Shown here piece by piece: positions 60,516-64,000 of a stretch of DNA of 64,000 nucleotides (positions are counted from its first letter, which is position 1; the number at the start of each line of letters is the position of its first letter). A program made the translations under genes and the position numbers. The notes beneath the pieces are model-generated. The model was not told the DNA's origin. It saw only the letters and a list, made by a program, of their open reading frames with translations, and did not search any database. This stretch comes from Rhynchopus euleeides (Eukaryota; Euglenozoa; Diplonemea; Diplonemida; Diplonemidae), in the NCBI GenBank assembly GCA_963210315.1, contig OY723280.1:310001-374000 (forward strand), in the 5' to 3' direction.

Positions 60516-61873
60516 GAAGACCGCGTCGTGTGGGAGGAGAGAGGGGGGGGGGGGGGGGGGTGGGGGGAGACAAAACCCCTTTAACACGCCCCGTTCCCAA
60601 ATGCATGCAATTTCACACACAATCACGAAGGAGTAAAGACCCACCATCTCATATATTTCCGTTCCATATTTTTATCATCCCCCCCCCCCCACCCCCACCC
60701 TGAGTGGGAGGCCAAACAGACCTGTTCCAGATGAGCGTGCCCTAATTTGTTGAAACAAACCTCACTACACACCGCACACACACCCCCAACACATACACCT
60801 TCCCCTTACCCCTCACACCCAACCCGAAACGGGCTGGGAGAAGGGACAGAAAGGAGGAGTATGCAAAGAGGGGGGCCAAAGAGTGTGTGTGAGATCATAT
60901 ATGGCACCGCTATCACCACATGGTCGTAAGCCGCCCAGTCCAGGGGGGGGGTGGGGTGGGGTGGGGGGAGGGGGGCGAGGGGGAGGTCAGAGGGGAGGGG
61001 AGGGGGAAACGGAGTGCGGGTGGCACACTCCACTCCCCATTCACCCCACTGCAGGGTAGTGCCCCGAGACCTGTTGAGGTGCTCGGGAGGAGGCGCGGGG
61101 GGGGGGGGGGGGGGGGGGGGGAGTGGGTGGGGGGGGCGATCCGAAGGAATGCACGGCAGGCATCCATATCACACACACCCTCCCCTCCCCTCCCCTCAGC
61201 CGCTCGAAGGGCTGTGTGGTGGACACCGTGAAGATATGTGGTAATGCGAAAAAGCGGAAAAAAAGGAAATCGAACGGCAAAGTCGAATCGAGTAGCTTGA
61301 TCTGCCGAATAGGTGGGGTGGCGGGGTGGGCTGGGGAACGGGGATGGATAAGGTGGATGAGCGCCCACACTTTAAAAGAAAAGCAGGCGGCGCCACACGC
61401 AGAACGTTTCAAGAGAATGCAGAAGAGGCAGTCATGTGGGGGTGCGGGTGGTGTGGGCCTAGAAAGGTGGCAACGTTCAGAAGTTAAAAAAATGCGCAAT
61501 CAGGAGGAAATGTGCCTTGTTGTTGTCGTCGTTGTTGTCGTTGTTTGTATTTTTTTTCCCCGCCTCGTTCGAACTAGGAAGAAGAAGAAGAGGGAAGAAG
61601 AAGGAAGAAGAAGAGAAAAAAAAAGAGGAGAAAGGTGCAGGGCTGTTCCTAACTGGGGGGCTTGTTCCCCACTTTCAGGATTCTGAACTTTTTTTCTAAG
61701 AATTTTTGTAAGGGGAAAAAAAGTTTTTTTCTAAGAATTTTGTTAGGGGAATTTTTTTCTAAGGTTGTTTCGCAGAGGAAAAAACTTTTTCTAAGTTTTC
61801 CCCAGTCGACAGGGTGCGCACAAGGATGGAAGGGAAGTCTGTCCCACGTACCGTTCGCCTTGCTGGCCAACTG
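60516..61873. other. Low-complexity spacer
   Basis: G tracts up to more than 20 nt (60545-60566 and 61098-61121), GAA and TTG tracts near 61515-61625, and an AGAATTTTTGTAAGGGGAAA-like T/A-rich near-repeat around 61690-61790. No gene. Confidence 0.55.
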
Positions 61874-62107
61874 GAGAGCCAGACGTTCACTACCGTGGCC
61901 TCCGGCGGCTGGGGGGCTCCGCCCCCCAGATCCCCCTGTGGCGTACGTCTCGTACTCAAGTCCTTCGAATCCCAGCAAGTCGGGGTCCAGCCACTCCAGT
62001 CGCCTCTGAGGACGCAGCCAACTCGCACAGAATCTGGACGCCCACACGAACAGATGTTCGCTACCGTGGCCTCCGGCGGCTAGGGGGCACCGCCCCCCAG
62101 ACCCCCG
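61874..62107 (+). repeat. Hairpin-bearing repeat, two tandem units
   Basis: Cores at 61887-61940 and 62055-62105 with the same CTACCGTGGCCTCCGG and CTGGGGGGCTCC sequence; the second stem has substitutions (CTAGGGGGCACC). The spacer shares AAGTCCTTCGA and GAGGACGCAGCCAAC with the pair at 20541-20775, so the pair moved or was copied as a unit. Confidence 0.8.
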
Positions 62108-63189
62108 ATGTAGCGTGTGCCCGTCCATCTATCTCACTTCCCCGGGTACAGTGCAGCGTAGGAGGTCAGCGCCGCATCCATGAAGCGCTTCTTCGAAGCC
62201 TGACTGACATCGGACAGGAGGTCGGGCTTCCCCACCTGGGAGGTACACTTGCCGCGTTCGCGACATGCGTGACACGCGACACGCTACCTGAAACGTGAGT
62301 GTGCCTTGCTAACACGGGCATTTCAACGGTCTGCCGGCGACCGTTCCCCAAACCAGTAAACCAGCAGTTTTGGAAAATCGGAGAGATCACCCTGCTGCGC
62401 TGAATATGGTGCGCACCACTGCAAAAATCCCCGGGAGCTTTTGGGCTTTCAGACCTGAAGGGGCCAGCACGTGGGTGGCGTCGGGGAGTGGCAGCTTTGT
62501 AACTGTCCTCCAGCTGCTGGCATGTCCAGCCACATGATGACGCGGAGAGAAATCAGAGAAAAAGTCCCGCCTGACGGGCACGCGCCTGGAAACTGTGGGG
62601 GGGCGAGCAAAAAATCCCTTGTAAAAATTCTTAGAAAAAACCTGGTTCCCCGACCCAAAAAACCTGGAAAAAGGGCTCGTTCCCCGCCCAGGCCTGGAAA
62701 GGTGTGTCTTTTTTTTGAAAACAGGGGAAGGGGGGTGGGGGAAAAAAGGAAATGAGGTGAGAGATTGAGGAGGGGGGGGGAGGGACAAGACAAATTTGAA
62801 ATGGGAATGGGGGGTTATTATCAACAGGAAAGAGCACGCAGCGTGAAGTCGTGCACCACAGACAGGTGTGTGTGGATGACCATAAACTCGAGTGAGCGTT
62901 GGTTGCTGTCATGAGACTCCTTTGTTATTTTTTTTCGGACTGCTACGTTGGGTTGCCGTTCCGTTCACGATCCATATATCGACATGAATCGCTTGAAACC
63001 AGATATGTCGTGCCTGGAAACAGGGTGGAAGCGAACCTACACAGGAGTATGGCATGGAGTCGCCGACGCAACGGGACTGCCAGACCTGTGCCGAACAGAG
63101 GAGACTCGATTCATGACCACGATGCAAACAAAACCACTGCGCATCTTCCGTATTTAATTTGTCGGTTGGTAAGTCTAATACACGGTGGA
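62108..63189. other. Spacer, no gene recognised
   Basis: A short segment near 62628-62650 (AAATTCTTAGAAAAAACC) echoes the T/A-rich repeat at 61690-61790 in reverse orientation. Nothing else recognised. Confidence 0.5.
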
Positions 63190-63330
63190 CTCCAGCGGCC
63201 CTAGCGGGAGTCTGGGAGCGGGAGTCTGAGCGGGTGTCAAAGACTCCCGCTAGCGGGAGTCCAGACTCCCGCTAGCGGGAGTCTATACTCCCGCTAGGGG
63301 GAGTCTGACTCCCCCTAGCGGGAGTCTTTT
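63190..63330. repeat. Palindromic minisatellite GACTCCCGCTAGCGGGAGTC
   Basis: Two exact 20-bp palindromes (63242-63261 and 63264-63283) and two variant ones (63286-63304 and 63306-63326) at a period of about 22 bp, with half-units to the left from 63190. Unit centre is GCTAGC. Confidence 0.9.
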
Positions 63331-63517
63331 CACCTATTTTCATCCATTTTTCCCATGATATAGTTACAGTCTACTGGCGTGGGGGGTAAAATCATGGTGG
63401 AAGAGGGATGGGGAGGGGCTTGTTTTGCTTCTGTCAGTTTCCCCGGACTCTGGACTACCTACCTATCCTCCTGGTAGCGGCTACACCTGCGGAGGTGAGC
63501 GGTTAGAATTTGAGGTG

Positions 63518-63979
63518 TCAAAGTGCGGCCATCGCCTGTCGTAGTTGTGTTACACCTTGGGCAAGACAAGCCATCCTGCAGGCCTCATCTTCTTCGTCAG
63601 AACTGTCATCCCCCTCCTGCTGTGCGCGTTGGTCAAGCGTGCTCAAAGTCGCCTCGGATGACACGAATGGTGTGAAAGTCGCCCCCAGCGGGATTGGCAT
63701 TTTGCACAAGCAGAGCGATAATTTGCGGTGTCCTTCGGGGAACCGGAACAGGAAGTAGGGCGCGCTGATGGGTTCAACGAAGTCCTGTGTGTTGCAGTGC
63801 ACAAACCCCTTCTGCAGCTGTGTCAACTGTGTGCAAAGAACATACACAGCCAATCTATGAGCGTGTCGGGTGTGCAGACACGGACACAGGATGACTTCTC
63901 TATACCCGAGGATCCCGTCCTGCGACAGGTGCGCAACCTTCCAAGGCATGCCCGATGCGCGCCGCTTCTCTTCTGCCAT
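63518..63979 (-). CDS. Unidentified protein, 153 residues, near window edge
   Basis: ATG at 63979 (MAEEKRRASGMPWKVAHLSQ), stop at 63518. The sequence looks protein-like: Cys-rich HTRHAHRLAVYVLCTQLTQL, then APYFLFRFPEGHRKLSLCLC followed by KMPIPLGATF, an acidic stretch (GDDSSDEEDEA) and a helical end. The FLFRF...KMP segment faintly recalls ADF-H/twinfilin C-termini, but I would not assign it. It may be the last exon of a longer gene continuing beyond 64000; GTAAGT-like sequence sits at the window end but on the plus strand. Confidence 0.45.
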   Translation of the reverse strand: MAEEKRRASGMPWKVAHLSQDGILGYREVILCPCLHTRHAHRLAVYVLCTQLTQLQKGFVHCNTQDFVEPISAPYFLFRFPEGHRKLSLCLCKMPIPLGATFTPFVSSEATLSTLDQRAQQEGDDSSDEEDEACRMACLAQGVTQLRQAMAAL

Positions 63980-64000
63980 CGCAAGATCTCTCTCGTAAGT

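Overview
The window is nuclear DNA of a protist. It has spliceosomal-type introns (a clear 108-nt GT...AG intron at 16163-16270), an F-box protein, a METTL16-type RNA methyltransferase, a TMEM184-family membrane protein, a PB1/UBA protein, and several non-LTR, tyrosine-recombinase and MITE-like elements. The lineage cannot be fixed from sequence alone. Three features recall Euglenozoa (kinetoplastids, diplonemids): every convincing host gene lies on the minus strand, an Ingi/L1Tc-like LINE carries a 2A peptide, and a tyrosine-recombinase element has the gene order of VIPER. Chromerids or dinoflagellates remain possible.

Layout. 1-4.9 kb: gene-poor, low-complexity DNA with long G runs and a GAG microsatellite. 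4.9-17 kb: five co-oriented host genes, namely an F-box protein, METTL16, UDP-galactopyranose mutase, a GT92 glycosyltransferase with a PAN-like tail, and a membrane-anchored staphylococcal-nuclease-fold protein. A TA-flanked MITE sits between the mutase and the glycosyltransferase. 19-21 kb: a 5'-truncated LINE with a 23-bp target duplication and a hairpin-bearing tandem repeat. 23.1-24.6 kb: a TMEM184/OST-alpha-like transporter.

25-40 kb is the most unusual part. It holds three paralogous genes (A, B, C) encoding an N-terminal ubiquitin-like fold followed by arrays of 25-residue DUF4116 repeats. They alternate with four copies of a shared non-coding block. Gene A is split by an 832-bp retroposon with an 18-bp target duplication. 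Between B and C lie a gene encoding PB1, six Cys/His repeats and UBA (the plan of p62/NBR1 autophagy receptors, with an unfamiliar Zn-type module) and a small secreted Cys-rich protein.

41-58 kb is mobile DNA: a MITE-like element, a VIPER/DIRS-like fossil (gag-like, tyrosine recombinase, RT/RNase H) with a MITE in it, an apparently intact Ingi-like LINE of about 5.8 kb, and an OTU-protease ORF that looks retroelement-derived. 58-64 kb is mostly non-coding, with palindromic minisatellites and one unidentified ORF at the right edge.

The most interesting points are the PB1-Cys/His-UBA receptor-like gene inside a ubiquitin-like/DUF4116 gene array, and the LINE whose second ORF has no ATG before its 2A peptide but overlaps ORF1 in the -1 frame.
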